A stretch of 64,000 bases of DNA from Candidatus Anammoxibacter sp. (GTDB taxonomy: Bacteria > Planctomycetota > Brocadiia > Brocadiales > Anammoxibacteraceae), in assembly GCA_021777105.1 (NCBI GenBank), contig JAIQZQ010000038.1:1-64000 (forward strand), given 5' to 3'. Positions 46,295 to 56,800 of the stretch are shown here, piece by piece. Within the stretch, counting starts at the first letter, position 1. Each line of letters opens with the position of its first letter. Position numbers and translations under genes: made by a program. The notes below the pieces were generated by a model that did not search any database, was not told the origin of the DNA, and saw only the letters and a list, made by a program, of their open reading frames with translations.

Positions 46295-49200
46295 TCACTT
46301 CCCCACCAAAACAAAAGGGCTCCAAAACGCCGGGTTTTTGTAACGCGCCTCTTTGTGGTTTATAAAGTCGAGCTTTGTTTTTCTTAGAGCTGTGGCGGGA
46401 TGTTCGTCCGCTTTTTGCTGCATCAAGTTCTTATAAAACGCCACCATAAAGTCACGGGCGTCTTTATCTCCTACCGGAGTGAGCGTCATAAGCACGGATT
46501 GCGCCCCGGCTATTCTGAAAGCCCTCACAAGGCCGTATACTCCTTCCGAGTAATCCAATACACCTCTTCCAGTGGCGCAAGCTGATAGGGAAACCAGTTG
46601 TGTCCCTTCCAGATTTAACCCCAAAGCCTCGATTGCGTAAAGTATGCCATCCTCGCCGTCAGGCCCGACAAAGCCTTTACGTCCCTGGTTAGCGCCTGCC
46701 AGCGCCAGGCCGGCAAGTAGCATTGGCCGCTCTTTTTCCATCTCTTTACTCTTTATATAGTATCCATGAGTAGATAAATGCAATATTTTTGGCCCGGTTT
46801 TCAACCCCTTTAATGCCTCCTCGCTTGCGTCAACTCCATCCAGCGCTTCAGCAGGCGCGTTCCTTGACCTTTTATAGTAGAGGGCAATCTTGTTAACCTC
46901 CTCCCTGCTTGCGGGCAGATAATTAAAATCATCTATTTCCTCCCTAAGCCTCATATTATTTGCAGCCACCTCTTTGTTAGCCTTTTGGCTTTCAGCGCCA
47001 ACCTGGCCGTTGAATTTATTATATTCAACACCGCCCATGGCAATCAGCTTGTTTGATCCGCTTTTTTGGGATGACCGCAGGAGATCCCGGCCCGTCTGTA
47101 CCAAGCGTATCTCTTGCCGCTCTACCAGATAGCGTCCATCCGGTGTGGTTAACTTATCAAATGGTATAAGGTTTAAAACTCCATCAGGGGCAATATAGAG
47201 AGTCTTGACATTTTTAATCTTGTCGTCAAACCGACCCAAAAGAAATTTGTATATATCGTTAAACCGGTTTTCAGATGCAAAACTCTTTAACAGCTGATCC
47301 ATAGGTTCAAGATTTTCAAAATAAAGCTCATCGTTGTCTGCCAATATGAGAGATGCGGCAACATGTAAACCTCCTAATTCGCCTTTTTTGAAATCAGCCT
47401 CTTTATATAGCTTAAACTCAATCAACGCTGCGGAGGTTGACAAAGCAGCTCTTACACGATGAACGTCAGCCCCATAAACTTCCAGATTTTTTTTGTACTC
47501 TCGGCTTAAACCTGCCAGCTCAAGCTCCGTCAGCTCCAAATCCTCCATAATCTTTTCTGAAGACCTTATACCCTCTATCTTCTTATTCTGGAAACTCCGA
47601 GGCAAGATAGCGCGAAGTGATGATATTTTAGTGATTAATTCCTTTATTTGTGGATCGTTGCTGGTTTGGGAAAGCCTTGCAATAAAGGCCTGCTCCTCCC
47701 CTTGAACCTGTTTCCACCGAAGCGCCACGTTTGCCGCGAATCGTGATGAGTCTTTAGATTTGTAAAGTCCTGCAAATGTAAAAACCACATCCTGAAAATT
47801 CCTCTTTGAATAAAAAAAACTTCTCTTAACCCTTTCCTTTTGTATCGTATAGAGTTGATAGTCAGAGCGCGCCAGCAGCCTTGTCTCCATCTTTTGTAGC
47901 AGTTGTAACGATTCATGGTTTTTTTTCTGGTTTATTAGACAAACCGCATAGTTTAGCATAACGTTAATAGTATAAGGGTGACTGGGGCCTAACATCTCCT
48001 CGCCCAACCGCTGAGCCTCTTTCAATAGCGTCGTCGCTTCGATATATCTACCCTGCGATTCATACAAAAAACCCAGGTCATTCAAACTGCCAAGGGTATC
48101 AGGATGCTTCGCTCCTAATACCTCTTCGCGCATTCGCAAAGCTTCTTTCAATAAAGGCTCAGCTTTACTGTATCTTCCATGCACATAATACAATCCGCCC
48201 AGATTGTTTAAACTGCCTATAGTCTCAGGATGTTTCGCGCCTAATACCTCTTGATTCAACCGCAAAGCCTCTTTCAATAATGGCTCCGCTTCGCTGTATC
48301 TTCCCTGCGAATGAAACAATCCACCCAAGTTGTACATACAGGTTAGGGTTGAAGGATGTTTTGCTCCTAATGCCTCTTTATGTAGCCGTAAGGCCTCTTT
48401 TAATAAGAGCTCCGCTTCGCTGTAATTCCCCTGTGAAGAATACAACAATCCTAGGTTGTTCAGACTAGCAAGTGTTAATGGATATTTCACTCCTAATACC
48501 TCTTGGCTTACCCGCAAGGCCTTTTTATATAATGGTTCCGCTTCGCTATATCTTCCCTGTGCATAATACAATAATCCCAAATTGTTTAGGCTAATCAAAG
48601 TCTCAGGATGTTTCGCACCTAACACATCTTTATGCAACTGCAATGCCTCTCTCAATAATGGCTCCGCTTTACTATGTCTACCCTGCGATTTATACAATAG
48701 TCCCAATTTGTTTAGGCTGATCAAAGTCTCAGGATGTTTTGCTCCTAACACATCTTTACGCAACCGCAATGATTCTTTAAATAAAGGCTCCGCTTCGCTG
48801 TATCTTCCCTGCGAATAAAACAATCCACCCAAGTTGGACATACAGGTTAGGGTTGAAGGATGTTTTGCACCTGATACCTCTTGATTCAACCGCAAAGCCT
48901 CTTTCAATAAAGGCTCCGCTTCGCTGTAAATTCCCTGTGACAAATACAATAATCCTAGGTTGTTCAGACTAGCAAGTGTTAATGGATATTTCACTCCTAA
49001 TATCTCTTGACTTACCCGCAAGGCCTTTTTATATAATGGTTCCGCTTCGCTGTATCTTCCCTGCGCACAATACATTCTTCCCAAATTGTTTAGATTGGTT
49101 AAGGTATCAGGATGACTCGCACCTAATACATCTTGACGTAACTGCAAGGCATTTTTATAAACAGCCATTGCTTCACTGTATCTACCCTGTGTATAAAAAA

Positions 49201-49450
49201 ATAATCCCAAGCTGTTCAGACTGGTTAAGGTCTCAGGATGTTTTGGCCCTAAATTGCACTTTGCATACTCATAAGCCTTTTCCGCCAATTCAGCTCCATC
49301 TTTGTATCTACCTTCGTAATATGCCGATGCCTGTTTTTTATATAATCTATTCCATTCCTTTACTATAGCTTTTTCATCAGCGGCAACGAGGCGCGCTGAA
49401 ATAGATAAGATGAAGATTGAAGTGTATAATATTTTTGTTATGTTTTTCAT
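46295..49450 (-). CDS. Exported TPR-CHAT protease-like protein B
   Basis: 1051 residues with signal sequence (SIFILSISARLVAADE). There are 10 full 42-residue TPR units and a degenerate eleventh. Units 2-5 and 6-9 are near copies at a 504-base period; LGVKYPLTLASLNNLGLLY occurs in both. The CHAT domain retains His895 (LHLSTHGYY) and Cys958 (VSLSACATGRG). The last member before the seven-gene operon, same strand. Otherwise similar to the other exported CHAT proteins. Confidence 0.92.
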   Translation of the reverse strand: MKNITKILYTSIFILSISARLVAADEKAIVKEWNRLYKKQASAYYEGRYKDGAELAEKAYEYAKCNLGPKHPETLTSLNSLGLFFYTQGRYSEAMAVYKNALQLRQDVLGASHPDTLTNLNNLGRMYCAQGRYSEAEPLYKKALRVSQEILGVKYPLTLASLNNLGLLYLSQGIYSEAEPLLKEALRLNQEVSGAKHPSTLTCMSNLGGLFYSQGRYSEAEPLFKESLRLRKDVLGAKHPETLISLNKLGLLYKSQGRHSKAEPLLREALQLHKDVLGAKHPETLISLNNLGLLYYAQGRYSEAEPLYKKALRVSQEVLGVKYPLTLASLNNLGLLYSSQGNYSEAELLLKEALRLHKEALGAKHPSTLTCMYNLGGLFHSQGRYSEAEPLLKEALRLNQEVLGAKHPETIGSLNNLGGLYYVHGRYSKAEPLLKEALRMREEVLGAKHPDTLGSLNDLGFLYESQGRYIEATTLLKEAQRLGEEMLGPSHPYTINVMLNYAVCLINQKKNHESLQLLQKMETRLLARSDYQLYTIQKERVKRSFFYSKRNFQDVVFTFAGLYKSKDSSRFAANVALRWKQVQGEEQAFIARLSQTSNDPQIKELITKISSLRAILPRSFQNKKIEGIRSSEKIMEDLELTELELAGLSREYKKNLEVYGADVHRVRAALSTSAALIEFKLYKEADFKKGELGGLHVAASLILADNDELYFENLEPMDQLLKSFASENRFNDIYKFLLGRFDDKIKNVKTLYIAPDGVLNLIPFDKLTTPDGRYLVERQEIRLVQTGRDLLRSSQKSGSNKLIAMGGVEYNKFNGQVGAESQKANKEVAANNMRLREEIDDFNYLPASREEVNKIALYYKRSRNAPAEALDGVDASEEALKGLKTGPKILHLSTHGYYIKSKEMEKERPMLLAGLALAGANQGRKGFVGPDGEDGILYAIEALGLNLEGTQLVSLSACATGRGVLDYSEGVYGLVRAFRIAGAQSVLMTLTPVGDKDARDFMVAFYKNLMQQKADEHPATALRKTKLDFINHKEARYKNPAFWSPFVLVGK

Positions 49451-49470
49451 TTTATTGCTCCCTAAAGGAT

Positions 49471-49562
49471 AGTAATCAGTAAATCAAAAGCTACCTTTTA
49501 AGCAGAAAAGCTAAAAACAACAATAACTCGACGTTTTAATCGAGGGGCTGAGCATTGCGCAT
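49471..49562. repeat. CHAT-array spacer block, copy 1
   Basis: About 90 bases, including AAAAGCTACCTTTTAAGCAG, AACAACAATAACTCGACG, then TTTTAATCGAGG and GCATTGCGCAT. Read on the minus strand it offers a weak hairpin (CTCGA/TCGAG) and a T-rich run, then the leader of the next gene, so it is probably a terminator plus 5' leader duplicated with the genes. Confidence 0.6.
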
Positions 49563-49568
49563 CTCATA

Positions 49569-52500
49569 TCATCGTCCCACTAAAACATAAGGGCTCCAAA
49601 ATCCAGGATTTTTGTACCGCGCCTCTTTGTGGTTTATAAAATCGAGTTTAGTTTTTCTTAAAGCCGTTGCGGGGTGCGTTCCATCTTTTTGCTCCATCCA
49701 ATTTTTATAAAACGCCACCATAAAGTCACGGGCGTCTTTGTCGCCTACTGGAGAAAGAGTCATAAGCGCTGATTGCACGCCGGCAATCCTAAAAGCCCGC
49801 ACCAGACCATAAACGCCTTCAGAATAATCCAACACTCCGCTTCCAGTTGCGCATGCTGAGAGAGAAACCAGTTCCGTTCCTTTCAGGTTTAGCCCCAGTA
49901 TTTCCATCGCGTATAGTATCCCATCCTCGCCGCCCGGGCCGGTAAAGCCTTTTCGCCCCTGGTTAGCGCCTGCCAGCGCCAGGCCGGAGAGGAGCATAGG
50001 CCGCTCTTTTTCCAACTCATTATTCTTCAAATAATATCCATGAGTAGATAGATGCAATATCTTTGGCCCTGTCTTCAGCCCCTTTAACGCTGCCTCGCTG
50101 GCGTCAAATCCAAGCAGCTCTTCAGCAGGAGCTTTTCTTGACCGTTTATAATAGAGAACAATCTTATTCATTTCATACCTGCTAGCAGGCAGATATTCAA
50201 AATCATCCATTTCTTCCATAAGCCTCGCATTATTTATAGACTCCGGCTTGCTTACCTTTTGACTTTTAGAGCCAATCTTGTCGCTGAATTTATCATACTC
50301 AACCCCGCCCAAGGCAATCATTTTTTTTGAATCACTTTTTTGTTTCGGGCGCAGAATGTCCCGACCGGTCTGGACAACGCGCACCTCCTGACGTTCCACC
50401 AAATAGCGTCCATCCGGCGTAATTAGCCGATCAAACGGTTCAAGGTTTAATACTCCATCAGGGGCAATATACAGTGTCTTGATATTTTTAATCTTGCCGT
50501 CAAACCGGCCCATAAGGAATTTATATAGAGCTTTAAACTGATTTTCAGCTAAAAAACTCTTTAACAGCAGATCCATAGTCCCCAAGTCCTCAAAATATAC
50601 CTCATCGTTATCAGCTAAAATGAGCGATGCGGCAACATGTAAACTTCCTAATTCACCTTTTTTGAAATCAGCCTTATAATATATCCTAAACTCTATCAAC
50701 GCCCCGGAGGTTGGCAAACCAGCCCTTACACGATTGACATCAGCCCCATAAACCTCCAAGTTCTCCTTATACTCCCTGCTTAAACCAGCTAACTCAAGCT
50801 CCGCCAACTCCAAATCTTCCAGGATTTTCTCAGGAGCTCTCATCCCCTCACTATTTTTATCCTGAAAACTCCGAGGCAGGATTGAGCGAAGTGATGATAT
50901 TTTAGTAATTAATTCCTTTATTTGTGGATCATTACTGGTTTGCGCAAGCCGCGCAATAAAGGCCTGCTCCTCCTTCTGAATCTGTTTCCAGCGAAGCGCT
51001 ACGTTTGCAGTGAACCTTGATAAATCTCTGGATTTGTAAAGCCCCGCAAAGGAAAAAACTATATTCTGGAAATTACTCTTTGAATATAAAAACTTTCTCT
51101 TAACCCTATCCTTTTGAATCGAATATAGTTGATAGCCAGAGCGAACAAACAGCCTTTTCTCAATCTTTTGTAACAGTTGTAATGATTTTTTGTTTTTTTT
51201 CTGATTTATTAGACAAACAACATAATTTTGCATGACGTTAATGGTGTTTGGGTGGCTAGCGCCTAACACCTCTTCAAGTAAAGGCAACGCCTCTTTAAAT
51301 AAGAGTTCCGCTTCGAAGTGCTTTCCCTGCGCACAATACAATGCTCCCAAGTTGTTCATGCTGGTTAGGGTATCAGGATGTTTTGCTCCTACTACCTCTT
51401 CTCTCAACCTCAACGTTTTTTTATTTAAGGTAACCGCTTCGCTGTATCTGCCCTGCGATCTATACAATTCTCCCAGATTGTTTAGGCTGGTTAAGGTGTC
51501 AGGATGCTTCGCTCCTAATACCTCTTGACACACCTGTAACGTCCTTTTATATAATGGCTCCGCTTCGTTGTATCTAGCCTGCGATTCATACAATCCTCCC
51601 AAGTTGTTCATGCGGGTTAGGATTGAAGGATGTTTTGTTCCTAATACCTCTTCACTCAATCTCAATGCCTCTTTATATAATGGCTCCGCTTCGCTGTATC
51701 TTTCCTGTAATGTATACAATAATCCCAGATTGTTTAGGCTGGTTAATGTATCAGGATGCTTCGCTCCTAATGCCTCTTGATACACCTGCAACACCCTTTT
51801 ATATAATGGCTCCGCTTCGCTGTATCTGCCAAGCGATGAATACAACCCTCCCAAGTTATTCATGCTGGCTAGGGTTGAAGGATGTTTCATTCCTAACACT
51901 TCTTCTCTCAACCTCAAAGCCTCTTTATATAATGGCTCCGCTTCGTTATATCTGCCCTGCGATGTATACAATCCTCCCAAGTTGTTCATGCTGACTAGGG
52001 TTGAAGGATGTTTCACCCCTAATACCTCTTGGCACAACCGTAATGCTTCTTTATTTAATGGCTCCGCTTCGCTGTATCTGCCTTGCGATGAATACAATCC
52101 TCCAAGGCTGTTCATGCTGATCATGGTAGCAGGGTGTTTAGCTCCTAATACATCTTTTCTTAACTTCAATGCCTTTTTATATAATGGCTCTGCTTCGCTG
52201 TATCTGCCCAGTGACAAATACAATCCTCCTAGGCTGTTCATGCTGATTATGGTAGCAGGGTGTTTTGCTCCTAACACCTCTTTTTTTAACTGCAACGCCT
52301 TTTTATATAATTGCTCCGATTCGTTGTATCTGCCAAGCGATGAATACAAGCCTCCCAGGTTGTCCAAACTAGTTAGTGTTGAAGGATGTTTCGCCCCTAA
52401 TACCTCGTTATGCAACTGCAATGCCTTTTTATATAATGGCTCCGCTTCGTTATATCTGCCCTGTGATGAATACAAGAATCCCAGGTTGTTCAAACTGCCT

Positions 52501-53102
52501 ATGGTATCAGGATGTTTTGCTCCTAACAGCTCTTCTCTCAACCGTAACGCCTCTTTATATAATGGCTCTGTTTCGTTGTATCTGCCCTGCGATTCATACA
52601 ACACTCCTAGATTGTTCAGGCTGGTTAGAGTAGAAGGATGTTTCGCCCCTAATATCTCTTTTTTCAACCGCAACGTCTCTTTAAATAGCGGCTCCGCTTC
52701 GCTGTATCTGCCTTGCGATTTATACAATCCTCCCAGGTTGTTCAGACTAGTTAGGGTATCAGGATGTTTCGCCCCTAATACCTCGTTATGCAACCGCAAT
52801 GCCTTTTTATATAATGGCTCCGCTTCGTTATATCTGCCCTGTGATGAATACAAGAATCCCAGGTTATTAAGGATGTTTAGGGTATCAGGATGTTTCGCCC
52901 CAAAATTATTCTTTGCATACTCATAGGCTTTTTCCGCCCATTCAGCGCCAGCTTTGTATCTACCTTTGTTATACGCCGACGCAACTTTGTCATTTAATCT
53001 GACCAACTCTTTTATTGCGGCTTTTTCATCACCGGCAACGAGGCGCGCTGAAATAGATAAGATGAAGATTAAAGTAAATAATATTTTTGTTTTGTTTTTC
53101 AT
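49569..53102 (-). CDS. Exported TPR-CHAT protease-like protein C
   Basis: 1177 residues, signal sequence (LIFILSISARLVAGDE), 13 full 42-residue TPR units plus a degenerate one. The CHAT domain has His1021 and Cys1084 (VSLSACATGSG) intact and the closing PYVLVG motif. The second exported relative in the minus-strand array. The gene before it is a small coiled-coil membrane protein instead of the usual spacer block. Confidence 0.92.
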   Translation of the reverse strand: MKNKTKILFTLIFILSISARLVAGDEKAAIKELVRLNDKVASAYNKGRYKAGAEWAEKAYEYAKNNFGAKHPDTLNILNNLGFLYSSQGRYNEAEPLYKKALRLHNEVLGAKHPDTLTSLNNLGGLYKSQGRYSEAEPLFKETLRLKKEILGAKHPSTLTSLNNLGVLYESQGRYNETEPLYKEALRLREELLGAKHPDTIGSLNNLGFLYSSQGRYNEAEPLYKKALQLHNEVLGAKHPSTLTSLDNLGGLYSSLGRYNESEQLYKKALQLKKEVLGAKHPATIISMNSLGGLYLSLGRYSEAEPLYKKALKLRKDVLGAKHPATMISMNSLGGLYSSQGRYSEAEPLNKEALRLCQEVLGVKHPSTLVSMNNLGGLYTSQGRYNEAEPLYKEALRLREEVLGMKHPSTLASMNNLGGLYSSLGRYSEAEPLYKRVLQVYQEALGAKHPDTLTSLNNLGLLYTLQERYSEAEPLYKEALRLSEEVLGTKHPSILTRMNNLGGLYESQARYNEAEPLYKRTLQVCQEVLGAKHPDTLTSLNNLGELYRSQGRYSEAVTLNKKTLRLREEVVGAKHPDTLTSMNNLGALYCAQGKHFEAELLFKEALPLLEEVLGASHPNTINVMQNYVVCLINQKKNKKSLQLLQKIEKRLFVRSGYQLYSIQKDRVKRKFLYSKSNFQNIVFSFAGLYKSRDLSRFTANVALRWKQIQKEEQAFIARLAQTSNDPQIKELITKISSLRSILPRSFQDKNSEGMRAPEKILEDLELAELELAGLSREYKENLEVYGADVNRVRAGLPTSGALIEFRIYYKADFKKGELGSLHVAASLILADNDEVYFEDLGTMDLLLKSFLAENQFKALYKFLMGRFDGKIKNIKTLYIAPDGVLNLEPFDRLITPDGRYLVERQEVRVVQTGRDILRPKQKSDSKKMIALGGVEYDKFSDKIGSKSQKVSKPESINNARLMEEMDDFEYLPASRYEMNKIVLYYKRSRKAPAEELLGFDASEAALKGLKTGPKILHLSTHGYYLKNNELEKERPMLLSGLALAGANQGRKGFTGPGGEDGILYAMEILGLNLKGTELVSLSACATGSGVLDYSEGVYGLVRAFRIAGVQSALMTLSPVGDKDARDFMVAFYKNWMEQKDGTHPATALRKTKLDFINHKEARYKNPGFWSPYVLVGR

Positions 53103-53188
53103 TTTATTGTTCTATATATGGTATTGGATGACGAATTCTAAAATATGTAATAGGGCTTTCCTAGCGTAAAGGAGGATGCATATCCGTT

Positions 53189-53656
53189 TTACCTTTGCGT
53201 TATATCCTTTTTCTGTTTCTTATTATCAGTAAGTTTTGACTTCACTCTAAATTTAATTAACTCTTCTCTTATAAGTGAAATATCTTCCGTCCTTGTTTTA
53301 ACTTCAATTAGTTCATTATTAACTTCAAATATTCTTTCATTATTTTTGTCTAGTTGGTCAAGCTTAGGCTTAACCAAAATATCAATGTCTGTTTTGACAG
53401 TATGAAGTTGTTTCTCAATATCGTTTATTCGTTTACTAATTTCTTTGTCAAAGTTATTAAGCCCTTTTTCAATTTCTTCCCGTTGTTCAATTATTTTAAT
53501 ATTTAATTTGTGTATTTCATTAATCCTTCTTTTATCTAATTCGTTTATTTTAGATTGGACTCTTAGCATACCACTATAGTAGCCTATAATGCCCGCTACA
53601 ATTACGGATATACAAATAGTAAATATTTTTTCCCAATTATTGGTTATCCAGCCCAT
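53189..53656 (-). CDS. Small membrane-anchored coiled-coil protein
   Basis: 155 residues. One N-terminal transmembrane helix (IFTICISVIVAGIIGYYSG, ~10-28) then ~110 residues of coiled coil (INELDKRRINEIHKLNIKI, EIEKGLNNFDKEISKRI) and a Lys-rich tail. It sits between two CHAT genes and replaces the spacer block seen elsewhere in the array. It might be a membrane tether or trigger for the neighbouring proteins (inference). No family. Confidence 0.65.
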   Translation of the reverse strand: MGWITNNWEKIFTICISVIVAGIIGYYSGMLRVQSKINELDKRRINEIHKLNIKIIEQREEIEKGLNNFDKEISKRINDIEKQLHTVKTDIDILVKPKLDQLDKNNERIFEVNNELIEVKTRTEDISLIREELIKFRVKSKLTDNKKQKKDITQR

Positions 53657-53833
53657 TATAATAATCCTTGTCGAATCACTGTCTCTTTGTCTTTTTTATT
53701 TCTACAAATTATACATGAGAAGCTAAGCCTTTTTTGCGATAGCTTTAAATTTTTTTGTCACTACATTTACGTCTTTAATCAAGTTTTATCTTCCTGCCTC
53801 ATCGTTCAGCGATAAATAGTTCCATATTACATA

Positions 53834-56800
53834 TCACTTCCCAACCAAAACATAAGGGCTCCAAAACTCTGGATTCCTATACCGCTTATTCTTGTGATTA
53901 ATAAAGTCAAGCTTGGTCTTTCTTAACGCAGTTGCGGGATGCGCTCCCTCTTTCTGCTGAAACCAGTTTTTGTAAAACGCCACCATAAAGTCACGGGCGT
54001 TTCTATCACCTACCGGAGTAAGCGTCATAAGCACGGATTGCGCCCCGGCAATCCTGAATGCCCGCACCAGTCCGTAGACGCCCTCTGTATAATCCAATAC
54101 GCCTCTCCCAGTTGCGCTTGCGGAGAGGCTAACAAGTTCAGTCCCGTTCAGGTTTAGCCCCATTATCTCTATTGCGTAAAGTATCCCATCCTCGCCGTCC
54201 GGCCCGGCAATACCTTTGCGCCCATGATTCGCTCCTGCCAGAGGCAAACCGGAAAGGAGCATTGGCCGCTCTATTTCCAGCTCATCACTTTTCAAATAGT
54301 ATCCATGTGTAGACAGATGCAATATTCTTGGGCTCTGCTTCAATCCCTTCAAGGCCGCCTCGCTTGCGTCAACCCCAACCAGAACTTCAGCAGGGGCATT
54401 CCTTGACCTTTTATAGTAGAGGGCAATCTTGTTAACCTCCTCTCTGCTTGCAGGCAGATATACAAAACCATCCAACTCCTTCTTAAGACTTGCATTATTT
54501 ACAGACGCCTCATTGCTTACCTTTTGGTTTTTCGAGGCAAACTTATCGCTGAATTTATCATACACAATACCTCCCAGGGCAACCAATTTATTTGATCCGC
54601 TTTTCCGTTTCGAACGCAGGATGTCCCGACCTGTTTGGACTATGCGCGTCTCTTGACGCTCAACTAAAAAGCTCCCGTCCGGCGTGATTAGCTGATTAAA
54701 TGGCACGAGGTTTAAAAATCCGTCCGGGGCAATATACAAGGTCTTGATATTTTTAATCTTGTCGTCAAAACGGCCCATAAGAAATCTGTATATATCTTTA
54801 AACCAATTTTCGGATATAAAACTTTTTAACTTCGGCTCCACAGGCCCCAGATCCTCAAAATAGAGCTCATCATTGTCAGCCAAAATGAGAGATGCCGCAA
54901 CATGCAAACCTCCATATTCGCTTTTTTTGAAATCAAACTCTTTGTATAATCTAAATTCAATCAATGCTGCGGAGGTTGGCAGTCCAGCCCTGACACTATG
55001 AACATTTGCCCCATAAACCTCCAAATTCTCCTTATACTCCTGGCTTAAACCGGCCAACTCAAGTTCCGCCAGCTCCAACTCCTTAAGAACCTCTTCCGAA
55101 GACCTTGCACCATGTTTGTTGCTGTCAGCCTGAAAAATCCGCGGCAGGAGCGCGCGAAGGGAGGCTATCTTAGCGGTCAGTTTTTTTATTTGAGGATCAT
55201 TGCTGGTTTGAGTTAGCTTGGCTATAAAGGCCTGCTCATCGCCTTGTATATGTTTCCACCGAAGCGTCACGTTTGCAGCGAACCTTGATACATCCTTAGA
55301 ATTGTATAGCCCTGCTAATGTAAAAACCACATCCTGAAAACTTGTTTTCGTCTCAAAAAACAATCTCTTTACTCTTTCCTTTTGTGTTGAATGGAGTAAA
55401 TGACCAGACCGCGCAAGCAGTCTTTGCTCCATTGTTTCCAATGACAGAAACGCAATCCTGAATTTTTTAAGGTTTATTAGACAAACGGCATGATGTAACA
55501 TTGCATCAATAGTATCAGGATGTTCCTTTCCTAAAAGATCTTCACGGAAGCGCACCGCTTCTTTATAAAAAGGCTCAGCTTTGCGGTATTTGCCTTGAGA
55601 TTCATACAATACTCCCAAGTTGTTCAAACTGGTTACGGTATCAGGATGTTTCAGTCCTAATACCTCTTGACGTAAGCGAAACGCCTGTTTAAATAAAGGC
55701 TCCGCTTCGCTGTATCTGCCCTGAGATTCATACAGTACTCCCAGGTTGTTCAGGCTATGTAGAGTATCAGGATGTTTCAGTCCTAATACGTCTTGACGTA
55801 ATCGAAACGCCTCTTTATATAAAGGCTCAGCTTCGATGTATCTGCCCTGCGATTCATACAATACTCCGAGGTTGTCTAGGCTACGTAGAGTATCAGGATG
55901 TTTCACGCCTAATATCTCGTGACGTAATCGTAACGCCTCTTTATATAAAGGTTCCGCTTCGCTGTATCGGCCCTGAGATTCATACAGTACTCCGAGGTTG
56001 TCCAGGCTACGTAGCGTATCAGGATGTTTTGCTCCTAATACCTCTTTACGCAATCGTAACGCCTCTTTATGCAACGGCTCCGCTTTACTGTACCTGCCTT
56101 GAGATTCATACAATACTCCGAGGTTGTCTAGGCTACGTAAAGTATCAGGATGTTTCACTCCTAATACCTCTTTACGCAATCGTAACGCCTCTTTATGCAA
56201 CGGCTCCGCCTTGCTGTATCTGCCTTGCAATTCATACAAAATTCCCAAGTTGTTTTGATTGGTTATGGTGGAAGGATGTTTCGCTCCTAATATCTTTTTA
56301 TTCAACCGCAAGGCTTCTTTAAATAATTGCACCGCTTCGCTGTATTTGCCTTGAGATTCATACAATACTCCCAGATTATTCAAACTGGTTATAGTATCAG
56401 GATGTTTAGCGCCTAATACCTTTTGACGCAACAGCAATGCCTTTTTATATAAAGGCGCCGCTTCTTTGTATCTTCCCAGCGATGAATACAAGAGTCCCAG
56501 GTTGTTCAGGCTGGTTATAGTTGTCGGATGTTTCGTTCCTAATACCTCGTCACTCAATCGCAAAGCCTCTTTATATAAAGGCTCCGCTTTTGTGTATCTG
56601 CCTTGCGATTCATACAAGAATCCCAAGTTGTTTAGACTGGTTATAGTTGAAGGATGTTTAGCTCCTAATGCTTCTTTGCTCAACTGCAAAGCCTTTTCAT
56701 ATAAAGTTTCCGCTTCGGTGTATCTACCTTGCGATTCATACAATCCTCCCAGGTTGCTCAGACTAATTATGGTTGAAGGATGTTTATCCCCTAAGACCTC

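Noticed and set aside
51862-52926. Long plus-strand frames opposite the TPR genes (also near 29306, 56466, 59897)
   Set aside because: They mirror the 126-base TPR periodicity in the antisense frame, have no ribosome-binding sites and translate to repetitive Cys/Pro-rich sequence unlike any family.
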